Source: Rhizobium sp. CCGE 510 (GTDB lineage: Bacteria; Pseudomonadota; Alphaproteobacteria; Rhizobiales; Rhizobiaceae). Taken from it: a stretch of DNA of 64,000 bases. The notes beneath the pieces were generated by a model. It worked only from the letters and a program-made list of their open reading frames with translations. It was not told where the DNA came from and did not search any database. Location of the stretch: positions 248,001 through 312,000 of the forward strand of contig NZ_AEYF01000048.1 of NCBI RefSeq assembly GCF_000292525.1. The letters are read 5' to 3'. A program made the translations under genes and the position numbers. This document shows positions 42,558-51,988 of this stretch, piece after piece; positions within the stretch are counted from its first letter, which is position 1, and every line of letters starts with the position of its first letter.

Positions 42558-43911
42558 ATGACATCAGCTGGCAAGCTCAAGGCCGTGTTTTACGGCGACG
42601 ACTTCACGGGTTCTTCCGAAAACCTGGCGCAGTTCCATCGGAGTGGAGTAAAGGGAAAACTCTATCTCTCACGCCCTTCAGCACAGACGGCGGCGACAGA
42701 CTCTCGGTCTTATGACGTGCTCGGCTTCGCCGGCACCGCACGGGCGTTGTCCGGCGTCGAACTCGACGAGGAGCTTGACAGCGCGTTTTCGATCATGCGC
42801 ACCCTCGACAGTCCGCTTATCCAATACAAAATCTGCTCGACATTCGACTCTTCCCCGACGGTTGGAAGCTATGGCGCTGTCTTGGCGCGCGCCGCTGCTC
42901 ACTTCGGCAAGAGGGACGTTCCAGTCCTCGCCGCGACCCCGGACTTCGGGCGCTATACCTGTTTCGGAAACCATTTCGCGCGCTTCGCCGATGGGATAGA
43001 GCGGCTGGACCGTCATCCAAGCATGTCGCGCCACCCTAGAACGCCGATGCTCGAGGCAGATCTGCGCATGCACCTGGCTGGGCAGACAGATAAGGAATTC
43101 GTCAACGTCACGCTTCCCGCAATCCGGAACCGCTCGGCAATGGACGAGCGCGTGTTCAAGGCCTTCCAAGAGGGGGCGAGGGGTCATTTTCGATGGGCTC
43201 GAAAACGCGGACCTTGCGGCTATCGCCGATCTGCTCTGGGCACGATATCCCGCACGTCCGATGTTCGCGCTTGCAGCTCAAGGTCTAGCGCAACAACTCG
43301 GCGCTCTTTGGGCCCGCTTGGGCCTGCTATCGTCGGTGGAGCCTGTCAAGACGGAGATTGCCGGAGTCGAAAATCTACTCGTATTGTCAGGCAGCTGCGC
43401 CCTGCAAACCGGGCGCCAAATCGCTGTGGCCGAAGCTTCCGGGTGGAACCTTGTCCACTTGGATGTCTCCAGAATCCAGTCCGATGAGGATGCCAAGGCT
43501 GTTGCGCGGGATGCTGCTCTCAAGGCGATCGAGGGCCTTGATCGTGGCCGCCCTACAATCATCTACACGGCTCGCGGGGAGACCGGCCGTGTGGCCGGCG
43601 GCGATGTTCCCGCGGAACGTTTGGGAGCCATCTACTGCGACGTTGCGCGTGCCGTGCGCAGCGCGGTTTCCTTGCCGCGCATCGTGTTTTCCGGCGGTGA
43701 CAGTTCGAGCTATGCGGTGCGGACAATTGGCGCCGAAGCGCTGGAGATCGTCGTTTTTGACGCGGTTCAAAATTGCCACGTCTGCCGTCTGGACGCACCA
43801 GGCGACGCCGACGTCGATGACCTCGAAGTCATGCTGAAGGGCGGGCAGATTGGTGCCGATGACTTCTTCCTCCGGGCCAAGGTGGGCACGTCGGGTTATC
43901 TGGCGGCGTAA
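42558..43911 (+). pseudogene. four-carbon acid sugar kinase-type (DUF1537/OtnK/OiaK) gene, frameshifted
   Basis: The front portion (A-V-F-Y-G-D-D-F-T-G-S-S-E-N-L) matches the DUF1537 N-terminal domain, whose members phosphorylate acid sugars such as 4-carbon acids or 3-oxo-isoapionate. The frame is lost near 43175-43190, in a G-rich run, and the C-terminal nucleotide-binding domain (L-V-L-S-G-S-C-A-L-Q-T, F-S-G-G-D-S-S, A-K-V-G) continues in another frame to 43911. The intact protein would be about 450 residues. One inserted G would explain it. The other genes in the locus look intact, so a sequencing error is possible. Confidence 0.8.
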
Positions 43912-43921
43912 GGAGCGGAAG

Positions 43922-44809
43922 ATGCAAAAGAAAATCATCCTCGAAGCCAGGGTCAACGAGTACGCGCCGCGCACATCCAACCCTAATATCCCATACACCG
44001 CCGACGAGATCGTTGAGGCCGCCGTTGCAGCCCGCAAGGCGGGAGCGGCGATCCTGCACTATCATGCCAGGACACCGGACGGCGGTGCGACAAACACCGT
44101 TGAGGCAAACGCCGAAATCATCCGCGAAGTCAAGCGGGCGACCGATTTGCTGATCCTACCCACTCTCGGCTTTATCTCGAATGATGCCGACGCCAAGAAG
44201 CGCATCGACACGGTCGCAACCCTGGCATTGGACCCGGCGACGAAGCCAGACATTGCTCCGATCGATACCGGTTCGGCCAATCTCGAGCTTTGGGATGCCG
44301 AGCAGCGCAGGTTCGAAAATCCCGAGCGGTTGTATCTCAACACGACCGAAAGTCTCGCGCACTACGCGCGAACCTTGGCCGAAAGGGGCGTAAAGCCGAA
44401 GCTGGTTTCCTGGTCTGTTGGGTTTACGCGCCGCGCGATTGCTCTGATGGACGCGGGCCTCGTGAAGGGTCCTGCCTACTTTCTCCTCCACCTGACGGGA
44501 GGGCGATACATCACCGGGCATCCGCCGACCGAGGCCGGTCTCATGGCGCATCTTGCATTTCTGCCTGATGACAGGCCGATCGAATGGACGGTCAATTGCC
44601 TTGGGGGCAATCTGTTGAACATTGCTCCTGCGATCTGCCGTCTGGGCGGCCACATGGCTATTGGAATCGGCGACTACCCCTATCGTGAGTTCGGCACCCC
44701 CACGAACGCGGAAGTCATATCGCGCGCTGTTGAGATCGCCCAAAAAGCCGGGCGTGAGCCCGCGACACCCCAAGAGACACGTGCCATCCTCGGATTGGCC
44801 GACGCGTAG
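43922..44809 (+). CDS. beta-keto acid cleavage enzyme (BKACE, DUF849)
   Basis: A 295-residue TIM-barrel protein of the 3-keto-5-aminohexanoate cleavage (Kce/BKACE) family. Seen: K-I-I-L-E-A-R-V-N-E at the start, G-A-A-I-L-H-Y-H-A-R (zinc-binding H-x-H), and E-W-T-V-N-C-L-G-G-N. These enzymes split beta-keto acids with acetyl-CoA to give an acetoacetate and a new acyl-CoA. AAGGAGCGGAAG precedes the ATG. It follows the kinase gene by 10 bases. Here it may cleave a keto-acid intermediate of the locus; the substrate is unknown. Confidence 0.85.
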   Translation: MQKKIILEARVNEYAPRTSNPNIPYTADEIVEAAVAARKAGAAILHYHARTPDGGATNTVEANAEIIREVKRATDLLILPTLGFISNDADAKKRIDTVATLALDPATKPDIAPIDTGSANLELWDAEQRRFENPERLYLNTTESLAHYARTLAERGVKPKLVSWSVGFTRRAIALMDAGLVKGPAYFLLHLTGGRYITGHPPTEAGLMAHLAFLPDDRPIEWTVNCLGGNLLNIAPAICRLGGHMAIGIGDYPYREFGTPTNAEVISRAVEIAQKAGREPATPQETRAILGLADA

Positions 44810-44859
44810 AACCATACGGCATGCGACCCGCACAGGCGCGGCATAGTTTTGAATTTTAC

Positions 44860-44877
44860 AAGGTATGACGTCATATC
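44860..44877. promoter_or_regulatory. operator-like palindrome before the RbsA-type gene
   Basis: AAGGTATGACGTCATATC contains a perfect ATGACGTCAT centre flanked by near-symmetric GGT/ATC. It lies directly against the ATG at 44878, so binding could also block ribosome entry. AGGTATGAC is shared with the 53010 site. No other good ribosome site is seen before this start. Confidence 0.5.
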
Positions 44878-46410
44878 ATGGTCAACGCAACTGAGAAGAC
44901 AAAAGTTCAGACAACCGCGCAGTCGTCGTCAGCACGCCTGCTTCTCCGGGCCGAGGGCGTGGAAAAGTCGTTCAACGGCGTCCCAGCGCTCGTTGATGGC
45001 CGATTGACTCTAAAGGCCGGGACCGTCCACGCTTTGTGCGGCGGTAATGGCGCCGGCAAGTCGACTTTCCTCAACATCACGATGGGACTGCTCCGCCGCG
45101 ATGGCGGGACTGTTGAGATCGATGGCGAGCAGGTCGACTTTAAAAGCGCCGCTGACGCTTTGCGTCACGGCATCGCGATCATCACTCAAGAGCTTTCCCC
45201 GGTTCCCGAGATGACCGTCGCCGAGAACCTTTACCTTGGCCGCGAGCCGAAGCGGTTTGGTGTGCTCGTCGATTTCAGCCAGATGCGCAGGGACGCCCAG
45301 GCGTTCCTCGATGAGCTCGGTTTCGAAGTCGATGCGACCAGAAAGATGGGCGAACTAAGCCTCGCCCAGATTCAGCTCGTCGAAATTGCGAAGGCTCTGA
45401 GCTATCGGGCGCATATCGTCATCATGGACGAGCCGACATCGGCTATCGGCGAACACGAAGTCCATGTCTTGTTCAACGCGCTCCGCAAGATCACTGCCCG
45501 CGGTTCCGCAATCGTCTATGTCTCTCACAAACTCACTGAGATCTTTGAGATCGCGGATGAATATACCGTGTTCCGCGACGGCCGCTTCATCGAGACCGGA
45601 AGCATCAAGGATATCGACCGCCGTCATCTTGTGACGCAGATCGTGGGCCGTGAAGTCAAGCTGGTCGAGAAGGGAAAACCTCTCGAAGATGCCCCGATCC
45701 TGCTTTCTGTCTCGAACTTGGCGCGTGGCTCTCATTTCCGGGACATTTCGTTGGACGTGGCGTCGGGCGAAGTGGTCGGCATCTATGGATTGCTTGGATC
45801 CGGGCGAACCGAATTTTTGGAAACAATATTCGGGCTTCATTCGCCGACGGGAGGCGAGATTGTCTTCGATGGCGGCAAGGTCAAGCCAGGCAGTCCGAAG
45901 GACGCAATCCAGCGTGGCATGGCGATGGTGACCGAGGATCGCAAGGACAGTGGTCTCGTGCTGTCGGCATCGATTGCCCACAACATCACGCTTTCTTCGC
46001 TCGCCTTGATGGCCATCAGCGGTTTCATCCGCGGAGACAAAGAGCGCAGCGCAGTCCAAGACATGATCGTCTCACAGAGGATCAAGTCGGCGTCGCCGGA
46101 TGTTGCCGTCGAAACTCTGTCAGGCGGCAACCAGCAAAAAGTCGTGCTGGCACGATGCCTTCTGACGAATCCGAAGCTGCTCATCTGCGACGAACCGACG
46201 CGCGGCATCGACGAAGGTTCCAAGCAGGAGATCTACGCGTTCCTGCGGGACTTCGCGGCAAAGGGTAACGGCGTCTTGGTGGTTTCGTCGGAGGCACCGG
46301 AGATCATGCAGCTCAGCGACAGGATCGCGATCTTCAAGCAGGGGCAGCTCGTCAATTTAATCGACGGTGCCGAGGCATCACAACAGACGCTCATGGATTT
46401 GGCGAGCTGA
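44878..46410 (+). CDS. sugar ABC importer ATPase, RbsA/MglA type
   Basis: A 510-residue two-domain ATPase. Domain 1: Walker A G-G-N-G-A-G-K-S-T (about 60-68), Q-loop region, M-D-E-P-T-S-A-I. Domain 2: G-L-L-G-S-G-R-T-E (P-loop variant), L-S-G-G-N-Q-Q-K-V-V-L and C-D-E-P-T-R-G-I-D. Both domains look better conserved than those of the paralog at 5744. ATG at 44878; the operator abuts it and no strong ribosome site is seen. Forms an importer with 46448 and 47502. Confidence 0.9.
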   Translation: MVNATEKTKVQTTAQSSSARLLLRAEGVEKSFNGVPALVDGRLTLKAGTVHALCGGNGAGKSTFLNITMGLLRRDGGTVEIDGEQVDFKSAADALRHGIAIITQELSPVPEMTVAENLYLGREPKRFGVLVDFSQMRRDAQAFLDELGFEVDATRKMGELSLAQIQLVEIAKALSYRAHIVIMDEPTSAIGEHEVHVLFNALRKITARGSAIVYVSHKLTEIFEIADEYTVFRDGRFIETGSIKDIDRRHLVTQIVGREVKLVEKGKPLEDAPILLSVSNLARGSHFRDISLDVASGEVVGIYGLLGSGRTEFLETIFGLHSPTGGEIVFDGGKVKPGSPKDAIQRGMAMVTEDRKDSGLVLSASIAHNITLSSLALMAISGFIRGDKERSAVQDMIVSQRIKSASPDVAVETLSGGNQQKVVLARCLLTNPKLLICDEPTRGIDEGSKQEIYAFLRDFAAKGNGVLVVSSEAPEIMQLSDRIAIFKQGQLVNLIDGAEASQQTLMDLAS

Positions 46411-46447
46411 TCGACAGCCCCAATCCACCAATGGGAGGATTTGCAAA

Positions 46448-47410
46448 ATGAGTACAATCGCTTTGGAAAAAGCGGGAAGCTTCCGTGCCGGCGAGTTGAT
46501 AAGGCAATTCAGCATTGTCTTGGTGTTCTTGCTGATCGTCGCGTTCTTTTCGGTTGCAAGCCCCTATTTCATGAGCTGGCCGAACTGGCTCAATCTTGTC
46601 CGACAGTCATCGATCAACGGTATTCTGGCGATCGGTGTCACCTTCGTGATCTTGACCAAGGGCATTGACCTGTCCGTTGGCTCGGTCATGGCTATTTCCG
46701 GCATGATCGCCGCCAGCCTGGTCACCGAGACCAACGAACACTTCGTGCTCATCGGAATCTTGGCCGGACTGGCAGTTGGCGCAGGCCTCGGCCTCGTGAA
46801 CGGCGTCCTCGTTGCCGCAATCAAGGTTCCGCCGTTCGTGGTGACGCTTGGAATGCTGAGCGTAGCGCGCGGTCTCACGTTGATCTTCTCCCAGGGAAGT
46901 CCGATCCCCAATCTTTCCGACGCCTACAAGTGGATCGGCTCCGGCCAGGTCATGTACATCCCCGTTCCGATCATCATTCTGTTTCTCGTCTTCATCATTG
47001 GTTGGGTCGTTCTGCATTACACGACCTTCGGACGCTACGTCTACGCCGTCGGCGGCAATGAGAAGGCGGCGCGCACCAGCGGTATTTCTACCAAAGTAAT
47101 CGTCGGCGCCACCTACGTTATCTCTGGGTTCCTGGCTGGCATGGCAGGGCTTGTGTTGACCGCGCGGACAACCGCGGCGCTGCCACAAGCGGGCATCGGC
47201 TACGAACTCGATGCGATCGCCGCCGTCGTCATCGGCGGTACCAGTCTCGCAGGCGGCCGCGGTTCATTGCTGGGTACTCTCATCGGAGCGCTGATAATTG
47301 GCACCATCAACAATGGCATGGACCTGATGGGGGTGTCCTCCTACTACCAGCAGGTGCTCAAGGGCACCATCATTGTGGTCGCGGTCATCGCCGACCAGTT
47401 CCGCAAATAG
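46448..47410 (+). CDS. sugar ABC importer permease, RbsC type
   Basis: A 320-residue membrane protein with about nine or ten helices. G-V-T-F-V-I-L-T-K-G-I-D-L-S-V-G-S is the N-terminal RbsC signature, and V-I-G-G-T-S-L-A-G-G-R-G-S-L-L-G-T-L the ATPase-contact loop near the C terminus. The ATG at 46448 has GGGAGGA 9 bases upstream. A single permease gene here suggests a homodimer, unlike the two-permease system at 7303-9300. Confidence 0.9.
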   Translation: MSTIALEKAGSFRAGELIRQFSIVLVFLLIVAFFSVASPYFMSWPNWLNLVRQSSINGILAIGVTFVILTKGIDLSVGSVMAISGMIAASLVTETNEHFVLIGILAGLAVGAGLGLVNGVLVAAIKVPPFVVTLGMLSVARGLTLIFSQGSPIPNLSDAYKWIGSGQVMYIPVPIIILFLVFIIGWVVLHYTTFGRYVYAVGGNEKAARTSGISTKVIVGATYVISGFLAGMAGLVLTARTTAALPQAGIGYELDAIAAVVIGGTSLAGGRGSLLGTLIGALIIGTINNGMDLMGVSSYYQQVLKGTIIVVAVIADQFRK

Positions 47411-47501
47411 GAAATTTCAGAATTGCCGCCGACGTGGTCGGCGACAATGCCCGGTCATGCAAGGCGTGTTCGGGCACTTTCAAACCAGAGGAGAACAAGA
47501 A

Positions 47502-48500
47502 ATGCAGATGTTTAGGAGGAGCCTGCTGACGGCAGGCGCGGGATTGGCACTCGCTGCGGTGACACTGACAGGCCCCAAACTGGCGTTCGCGCAAGACAAG
47601 ATCCGGATCGCGGCGTTGTCGTTCGGCGAGTCCGGCGAATACATGAAGGCCTGGTCGACGGAAATCCAGAACCATCCCGCCGTCAAGTCGGGCGAGGTCG
47701 AGATCACCGTTTTCGACGGCAAATATGATCCGCTGACACAGTCGAACCAGATCGACACCGCGATCACCCAACAGTTCAACGCGATCATCATGTCACCGTT
47801 CGACCTTGAGGCCTCGGCGCCGCCGATCGAAAAGGCAGCGGAGGCGAAAATCCCGCTGATCGTATCGGCGCTCAAGACGAAGTCGACGAAATACACCGCG
47901 TCCATCATCGTTAACGACACCGAAGGCGGCCGGATCATCGCTGAGGAACTCGCCAAGCGCCTTCCGAACGGCGGCAACGTCGTGCTCATGGAAGGTCCGA
48001 TCGGCCAGTCGGCCCAGATCGAGCGCCGCGCAGGCATCGACGCTGGTCTTGCCAAATTTCCGAATCTCAAGCTCATCGAAGACAAGACAGGCAACTGGAG
48101 CCGCGCCGAGGGTCAGGCGCTCATGGAGAACTGGTTGCTCGCGCATCCAGGTCAGATCAACGGCGTTCTTGCGGAAAACGACGAGATGGCGCTTGGCGCG
48201 ATCGAAGCGATGAAGAGCGCGGGCATCGATCTCAAGGCCGTTCCTGTTCTTGCGATCGACGGCATCCCGGACGCAAAGCGCGCCGTGAAGAAGGGCGAGA
48301 TGGCGGTCAGCCTCTACAAGTACGCCCGCGCCGAAGGCCAGGGCGCGGTCGACCTCGCACTGCGGGCGATCAAGGGCGAGAGCTACAAGCCCCAGTCCGA
48401 CATCTGGGGCTCGCTGATGGAATGGAAGGGCGGCACCGAGAAGGACTACGTCGTGCCGTGGCTCGTGCTCGATTCCGGCAATGTCGAGAAGTACATGTAA
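47502..48500 (+). CDS. periplasmic sugar-binding protein, RbsB type
   Basis: A 332-residue binding protein. Residues 1-31 form a signal peptide (F-R-R-S-L-L, A-F-A cleavage). The mature protein shows K-I-R-I-A-A-L-S-F-G, Q-S-N-Q-I-D-T-A-I-T-Q-Q-F-N-A-I-I (family helix) and V-L-A-I-D-G-I-P-D-A near the end. RBS AGAGGAGAA. It is the last component of the ribose-type importer and is followed by a strong hairpin, typical for raising the amount of binding protein. Confidence 0.88.
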   Translation: MQMFRRSLLTAGAGLALAAVTLTGPKLAFAQDKIRIAALSFGESGEYMKAWSTEIQNHPAVKSGEVEITVFDGKYDPLTQSNQIDTAITQQFNAIIMSPFDLEASAPPIEKAAEAKIPLIVSALKTKSTKYTASIIVNDTEGGRIIAEELAKRLPNGGNVVLMEGPIGQSAQIERRAGIDAGLAKFPNLKLIEDKTGNWSRAEGQALMENWLLAHPGQINGVLAENDEMALGAIEAMKSAGIDLKAVPVLAIDGIPDAKRAVKKGEMAVSLYKYARAEGQGAVDLALRAIKGESYKPQSDIWGSLMEWKGGTEKDYVVPWLVLDSGNVEKYM

Positions 48501-48510
48501 TCGAACGATG

Positions 48511-48535
48511 GCGGACGGCCCATGCGGCCGTCCGC
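48511..48535 (+). terminator. perfect hairpin after the binding-protein gene
   Basis: GCGGACGGCC (48511-48520), 5-base loop, GGCCGTCCGC (48526-48535): a perfect 10-bp stem 10 bases after the stop codon. The T-tract is absent. Likely a partial terminator or mRNA-stability element that favours the binding protein over the downstream enzymes. Confidence 0.6.
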
Positions 48536-48564
48536 TCTGCACCAAGGAAATAGGATCGATCACC

Positions 48565-49599
48565 ATGTTGAAAAGAAAAGTTGGAAGGACCGATGTGACG
48601 CTGACCTCCCTAGGGCTGGGTACCTCGCCGCTCGGTGGGTGCAATGTCGATGTGAGCTTCCAGACTTTCGAAGCGGTCGTCCTCAAGGCATACGACTTGG
48701 GTGTCCGCTATTTCGACACCGCGCCCCTTTACGGCCTTGGAAAGTCCGAGCATTCCCTCGGCCATGTCCTTCGCAACAACGATCTCATCGGCAAGGTCGC
48801 GGTCAGCACCAAGGCGGGGCGGATACTCAAGCCGGAAAGCCGCGCAATGCGCGCTGAGAGCCTTTACGGCATCGACTGGGTGAAGGCGCTGCCGTTCGTC
48901 GACGACTACGACTACTCTTACGACGGCATAATGCGCGCCTTCGAGGACAGCCAACAGCGACTGGGCATGGACCACATCGACATCCTTTATCTCCATGATG
49001 TCAGCGGCGAATGGCATCGCGAGGCTTACGACACTCACCTGTCGGCGCTGAGATTGAGTGGTTACAAGGCGTGTGACGAGCTGCGCAGCACAGGCTCCGT
49101 GAAGGCCATCGGCCTCGGCGTCAATGAAACGGCGTCGGTCCAGCAAGTCGCGGAGGAATTCGATCTCGACTGCTCCATGGTCGCCGGGCGCTACACCCTG
49201 CTCAACCATGGCGCTCTCGACCATTTCTATCCAGAAATGCAGCGTCGCGGCATCGGCATCATTGCGGCTGGCATCTACAACTCCGGCATCCTCGCCGAGG
49301 GCAGCAAGTCGATGACACCGACCCGCACCTACGATTGCCAGCCCGCGCCTGAAGCGATCGTCCGCAAGGTCGAGGCGATCGAAGCCGTCTGCGAACGCCA
49401 CGGCGTCTCGCTTCCGACCGCAGCGACACAATTTGTCTACGCACATCCGGCGGTGACTGCGGTGGTGCAGGGAGCGCTGACGCCCGAACACGTCGCCGCG
49501 AACGTTGCCGCGATCTCGACGCCGATTCCGGATGCGTTCTGGGCTGAGCTGAAGTCGTCCGGCCTCATCCCCGACGCAGCCCCAGTTCCGACGGCGTGA
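48565..49599 (+). CDS. aldo/keto reductase, L-fucose/D-threo-aldose dehydrogenase-like
   Basis: A 344-residue AKR barrel. G-L-G-T-S-P-L-G-G near the start, V-R-Y-F-D-T-A-P-L-Y-G-L-G-K-S-E (catalytic Asp and Tyr), V-S-T-K-A-G-R (Lys) and L-Y-L-H-D-V (His) give the AKR tetrad. The A-P-L-Y-G variant is typical of the D-threo-aldose / L-fucose 1-dehydrogenase and pyridoxal dehydrogenase branch, which oxidise aldoses to lactones. It is a paralog of the gene at 53202. GTG or ATG start of the RuBisCO-like gene overlaps or follows its stop closely. Confidence 0.88.
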   Translation: MLKRKVGRTDVTLTSLGLGTSPLGGCNVDVSFQTFEAVVLKAYDLGVRYFDTAPLYGLGKSEHSLGHVLRNNDLIGKVAVSTKAGRILKPESRAMRAESLYGIDWVKALPFVDDYDYSYDGIMRAFEDSQQRLGMDHIDILYLHDVSGEWHREAYDTHLSALRLSGYKACDELRSTGSVKAIGLGVNETASVQQVAEEFDLDCSMVAGRYTLLNHGALDHFYPEMQRRGIGIIAAGIYNSGILAEGSKSMTPTRTYDCQPAPEAIVRKVEAIEAVCERHGVSLPTAATQFVYAHPAVTAVVQGALTPEHVAANVAAISTPIPDAFWAELKSSGLIPDAAPVPTA

Positions 49600-49604
49600 T
49601 AGCG

Positions 49605-50888
49605 ATGGATCTGGCTGAGCGGAGGCCTTCGGACATTCTGGTCACCTATCGGATCGAGACCGCCGGGAGCGCCGAGGCCTTGGCGGTCAAGATCGCGAGC
49701 GACCAGTCGACGGGTACATTTGTTGACCTCCCTGGAGAGACGCCGCAACTGAAGGCGCGAGCGGCAGCGCGGGTTGTTGCGTTCAACAAACTGGATTCTC
49801 TCAATGCTCCCTCGCTCCCGGCAACGGGGAAAGTCTTTAACCGGGCGGAAGCAACGATCGCCTATCCTTTGGAGGCCGTCGGAACTGACCTTTCGGCATT
49901 AACCACTATTGCATTGGGTGGGGTCTGGTCGATCAAGGAGTTTACCGGGCTGAGGGTCGTCAGCCTGCAGCTGCCTCCAGAATTTAAAGGCGTCTACGCG
50001 GGTCCTCAATTCGGGATAGAAGGCTCCCGGCGTCTGACCGGCGTCTACAATAGGCCAATCATCGGCACGATCATCAAGCCCGCGCTGGGCTTGACGCCCG
50101 ATGAGACGGCGCACGTGGTTGCCGAACTTGTCGCGTCCGGTGTCGACTTCATCAAGGACGACGAGAAGCTGACGTCGCCACCTTACTCCTCGCTCGAGGC
50201 GCGGGTGAAAGCCATCATGCCGATCATCCGTGACCAGGAGCAGCGGACCGGCAAGAAGGTGATGTATGCGTTCGGCATTTCCGACGTCGATCCGGACGAG
50301 ATGGTTCGCAAGCACGACCTGGTGGTGCGCGAGGGCGGCAACGCCGCCGTTATCAACATCAACTCGATCGGCATGGGCGCTTTTCTGTTTCTGCGTCGAC
50401 GGTCGTCTCTGGTCTTGCATGCCCATCGAAACGGCTGGGATCTTCTAACTCGGCATCCGGGCCTGGGATTCGATTTCTCGGTCTACCAACAGCTTTGGCG
50501 GCTGCTCGGTGTCGATCAATTCCAGATCAACGGCATCGCTGCCAAATACTGGGAACCGGACCGCTCTTTCGTCCAGTCGTTTCATGATCTCCAAAAACCG
50601 ATCTTCAGTGACGCCGACCGCCCGCTGCCGGTCGTTTGTTCGGGTCAGTGGGGTGGACAGGCACCCGAGACCTATCGCAGGACGGGCCAGACGGTAGACC
50701 ACCTTTATCTTTGTGGCGGTGGCGTCGTCAGCCATCCCGGCGGACCGTCGGCGGGTGTCAGGGCAGTCCGTGCGGCGTGGGACGCCGCAGTCGCCGGAAT
50801 CGATCTCCATGAATATGCCAAATCTTATCCAGAGCTGGCGCAGGCGCTCGCCAAGTTCGGCTCGAAAACCGTATCAGAAGGAAGATGA
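49605..50888 (+). CDS. RuBisCO-like protein (form IV; OiaX-type decarboxylase candidate)
   Basis: A 427-residue RuBisCO large-subunit-fold protein. G-T-I-I-K-P-A-L-G-L (Lys about 158) matches the catalytic Lys175 region; V-D-F-I-K-D-D-E keeps the carbamate Lys (about 184) and both metal acids; V-C-S-G-Q-W-G-G and C-G-G-G-V-V-S-H-P keep the phosphate-binding loops. Loop 6 Lys334 (GTVVGK) is replaced by I-N-G-I-A-A-K, so it is not a carboxylase. Retained KDDE and phosphate sites fit RLPs that decarboxylate 3-oxo-acid-sugar phosphates, such as OiaX in apionate use. Start may instead be the GTG at 49596, overlapping the previous stop. Confidence 0.88.
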   Translation: MDLAERRPSDILVTYRIETAGSAEALAVKIASDQSTGTFVDLPGETPQLKARAAARVVAFNKLDSLNAPSLPATGKVFNRAEATIAYPLEAVGTDLSALTTIALGGVWSIKEFTGLRVVSLQLPPEFKGVYAGPQFGIEGSRRLTGVYNRPIIGTIIKPALGLTPDETAHVVAELVASGVDFIKDDEKLTSPPYSSLEARVKAIMPIIRDQEQRTGKKVMYAFGISDVDPDEMVRKHDLVVREGGNAAVININSIGMGAFLFLRRRSSLVLHAHRNGWDLLTRHPGLGFDFSVYQQLWRLLGVDQFQINGIAAKYWEPDRSFVQSFHDLQKPIFSDADRPLPVVCSGQWGGQAPETYRRTGQTVDHLYLCGGGVVSHPGGPSAGVRAVRAAWDAAVAGIDLHEYAKSYPELAQALAKFGSKTVSEGR

Positions 50889-50891
50889 CAG

Positions 50892-51872
50892 ATGGAATAT
50901 CGTCAGCTTGGCCGGTCAGGTCTGAAAATTTCGCAACTGGTTCTTGGTTGCATGAGTTTCGGCTTCGCCGATCGCGGCAACCATGCTTGGACCTTGTCCG
51001 AAGACGACAGCAGGCCCTTTATCAAAGAGGCACTTGAACAGGGCATAAACTGCTTCGACACGGCCAATGCCTACTCAGACGGCACAAGCGAGGAGGTCGT
51101 CGGCAAGCTGCTCAGGGAGATCGTGCAACGTGATGAGGTCGTCATTGCCACCAAGGTCTACGGCAAGATGCGCAATGGTGCGAATGCGGTCGGACTTTCC
51201 CGCAAGGCAATCATCGCGGAGGCTGAGGCCAGCCTCAAGCGGCTGGGGACCGACTACATCGACCTCTACCAAATTCATTTCTGGGATAACTCGACGCCGA
51301 TCGACGAGACGCTGGAAGCGCTGACCGATCTCGTTCGAAGCGGTAAGGTTCGCTACATCGGCGCGAGCAATTGTTACGCATGGCAATTCGCGCGCGCGCT
51401 CTACAAGTCGGACGCTGCCGGATGGTCGCGTTTTGTTTCGATGCAAGCTCAGATGAACCTCCTTTATCGCGAGGAAGAGCGGGAAATGTTGCCGCTCTGC
51501 AAAGCTGAAGGTGTGGGGATCATGGCGTTCAGTCCGCTGGCTCGCGGGCGCCTCAGCCGGCCTTGGGAGGAAAGCAGTTTGAGGTCCGAGACCGACAATG
51601 TCACAGCTCGGTTCTACGGTCACGCGGACGAGGCGAATCGCCGTGTCGTAGACGTCGTCGCAAAGATTGCAGACGACAAGAACGTCTCACGATCCCTCGT
51701 TGCGATGGCGTGGCTAAACAAAAAGGCTGGCGTGACGGCTCCTATAATCGGGGCTACGAAGCTTCAGCATCTGAAGGATGCCGTCGCTTCGTTGGCCGTC
51801 AAGCTAAGCGACAACGAGGTCCGCGAACTCGAGGAGCCATACGTGCCCCACAGCGTAGTCGGCTTGAACTGA
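50892..51872 (+). CDS. aldo/keto reductase, YajO/Tas-like
   Basis: A 326-residue AKR: G-R-S-G-L-K-I-S near the start, F-D-T-A-N-A-Y-S-D-G-T-S-E (Asp, Tyr), I-A-T-K-V-Y-G (Lys), Y-Q-I-H-F-W-D (His), S-P-L-A-R-G-R-L-S and I-I-G-A-T-K near the C terminus. This is a different branch from the genes at 48565 and 53202. It starts three bases after the RuBisCO-like gene stop, so both probably act in one pathway. NADPH-dependent carbonyl reduction is expected. Confidence 0.88.
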   Translation: MEYRQLGRSGLKISQLVLGCMSFGFADRGNHAWTLSEDDSRPFIKEALEQGINCFDTANAYSDGTSEEVVGKLLREIVQRDEVVIATKVYGKMRNGANAVGLSRKAIIAEAEASLKRLGTDYIDLYQIHFWDNSTPIDETLEALTDLVRSGKVRYIGASNCYAWQFARALYKSDAAGWSRFVSMQAQMNLLYREEEREMLPLCKAEGVGIMAFSPLARGRLSRPWEESSLRSETDNVTARFYGHADEANRRVVDVVAKIADDKNVSRSLVAMAWLNKKAGVTAPIIGATKLQHLKDAVASLAVKLSDNEVRELEEPYVPHSVVGLN

Positions 51873-51988
51873 GTTTGGCTTGGCAGGGACGACGTGACTG
51901 TCAGGAGGCACGCCGAACCGAGCCTCCTGAACCCTCAATTGGCCTTATCGATCTCTGCTCCGTTCCAGAACCAGCGCGAGGAAAAAAG

